DNA of 64,000 nt from a virus: positions 17,119-81,118 of IMG/VR virus record IMGVR_UViG_3300010399_000036, one strand, 5' to 3'. The position numbers were made by a program, and so were the translations under genes. The notes below the pieces were generated by a model, which did no database searches, was not told the DNA's origin, and saw only the letters and a list, made by a program, of their open reading frames with translations. Shown here in pieces: positions 63,056 to 64,000 of the stretch. Positions within the stretch are counted from its first letter, which is position 1; the number at the start of each line of letters is the position of its first letter.

Positions 63056-64000
63056 ATGGGAACCGGAATTCAATGGACTGATGAAGTGTGGAATTGCGTG
63101 CGCGGCTGTTCGCGCGTGTCTGCCGGATGCGGCGATTCGACTGGCGGCGGATGCTATGCAGAGCGCCAAGCGTATCGATTCAGCGGGCCGGGAATGCCAT
63201 ACGAGGGCTTGGTGAGAATGACATCAAAAGGCCCACGATGGACCGGCAAGGTTGTTCTTGTCGAAGAAAAGCTTAACGATCCGCTGCATTGGAAAAAGCC
63301 GCGCCGCATCTTCGTCAACTCGATGTCGGATCTGTTCCACGAGTCACTTAGCTTCGGTCAAATCTTCCGCGTGTTGATGGTTATGCAGCAGTGCCCGCAG
63401 CATGAGTTCCAAGTGCTCACAAAACGACCCGCTCGTATGAAAGAATTCTTCGAGTGGTTAACTATCTGGGGCATTCCAACCGCGTTGGCAATGGGCTTTT
63501 CTGAGTATTACGAGTGGCCGTATCCAAACGTCTGGCTCGGCATCAGTTGCGAAGATCAAAACTCATTTGACGAACGCTGGCCGTACCTCCGCGACACTCC
63601 CACATGGACACGCTGGCTCAGCCTGGAACCGCTATTAGGACCAATCAACGCGCGTTCGGCTCTAATTGAAGATCACTACTACTGCGACGTGAGTGTTGAC
63701 CCTGATGATCCAACACCAGCGCATCGCTGTTCGCCGCCTGCTAATTGGGTTGTCGTTGGCGGTGAGAGCGGCCCAAACGCAAGACCGATGCATCCTGATT
63801 GGGCGCGTTCACTTCGGGATCAGTGTGTAAGTGCGGGCGTTCCGTTCTTCTTCAAACAATGGGGAGAGTGGGCGCCTGTGATTCGAAACGGAGTGACGTA
63901 CTCGGAAGGGGCCGGTACACACGGCGCGTACTTTGAGGACGGTAAATGGGTGACATTCAGACGCGGTGCCGCGCACGGAGAAGTATTCAGGCTTGGCAAG
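63056..64000 (+). CDS. Gp37/Gp68-family (DUF5131) protein, 3' end cut off
   Basis: The frame is open from ATG 63056 to the right edge (315 codons). IQWTDEVWNCVRGCSRVSAGC...GCYAER, WTGKVVLVEEKLNDPLHWKKPRRIFVNSMSDLFHE, FQVLTKRPARMKEF, VWLGISCEDQNSFDERWPYLRDTP, LSLEPLLGPI, VVVGGESGPNARPMHPDWARSLRDQC and FFFKQWGEW are all typical of the Gp37/Gp68 family. The Cys pattern near the start suggests a metal/radical-SAM-like centre (inference). Biochemical role not established. Confidence 0.85.
   Translation, partial: MGTGIQWTDEVWNCVRGCSRVSAGCGDSTGGGCYAERQAYRFSGPGMPYEGLVRMTSKGPRWTGKVVLVEEKLNDPLHWKKPRRIFVNSMSDLFHESLSFGQIFRVLMVMQQCPQHEFQVLTKRPARMKEFFEWLTIWGIPTALAMGFSEYYEWPYPNVWLGISCEDQNSFDERWPYLRDTPTWTRWLSLEPLLGPINARSALIEDHYYCDVSVDPDDPTPAHRCSPPANWVVVGGESGPNARPMHPDWARSLRDQCVSAGVPFFFKQWGEWAPVIRNGVTYSEGAGTHGAYFEDGKWVTFRRGAAHGEVFRLGK

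Overview
The window is most of a tailed phage genome (or a phage-like metagenomic contig). It carries a complete HK97-type siphovirus head and tail set, a large block of tiny unknown genes, an immunity-like switch and a replication/recombination module. Both ends cut through genes. No integrase, recognisable lysis cassette, rRNA, canonical tRNA, insertion sequence or CRISPR array was seen. The host cannot be read directly. A TPR-Fis regulator beside a small secreted peptide, and the general gene style, make a Gram-negative soil or freshwater bacterium (possibly Acidobacteriota) a guess only.

Layout. (1) 1-34.35 kb, mostly rightward: fibre proteins with histidine-rich 22-residue repeats (1.3-7.3 kb), terminase (7.8-9.6), portal (10.7), a structured non-coding RNA region (12.5-12.8), prohead protease, capsid, head-tail joining genes, tail tube, frameshifted tail chaperones, tape measure (20.7-24.9), tail-tip protein (29.5-32.9) and two receptor-binding-type proteins. 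The tail module is interrupted at 24.85-28.0 kb by a mostly leftward accessory cassette (membrane and exported proteins, small DNA-binding proteins, a divergent XRE switch). (2) 48.05 to 34.5 kb, leftward: one long operon of about forty small genes, many joined by 4-base stop/start overlaps. It starts at a near-perfect sigma70-type promoter and is rich in CxxC zinc-knuckle proteins and one-helix membrane peptides. (3) 48.2-64 kb, rightward: an excisionase-like gene, a secreted-peptide/TPR-Fis pair, a CI/Cro-like divergent switch at 50.3-50.4 kb, small genes, a DnaQ-like exonuclease split over two frames, a RecA-fold ATPase, a RecB-like nuclease, a gene-free stretch of about 1.4 kb dense in RNA hairpins (55.8-57.2 kb), a DUF1376 protein, a helically phased iteron array, ParB-like protein, SF2 helicase, TOPRIM primase, adenine methyltransferase and a Gp37/Gp68-family protein.

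The most unusual items are the large ornate RNA candidate with a switch-like hairpin pair at its downstream end, the seven-copy iteron array with strictly alternating 11/12-base spacing, the secreted peptide encoded divergently from a TPR-Fis regulator, promoters whose -10 box lies 6-8 bases before the start codon (leaderless mRNAs), and a duplicated hairpin leader shared by two operons. Several genes look split by single-base shifts (28.8, 47.7, 53.15 and 61.25 kb). These could be recoding, decay or assembly error, and sequence alone cannot decide.
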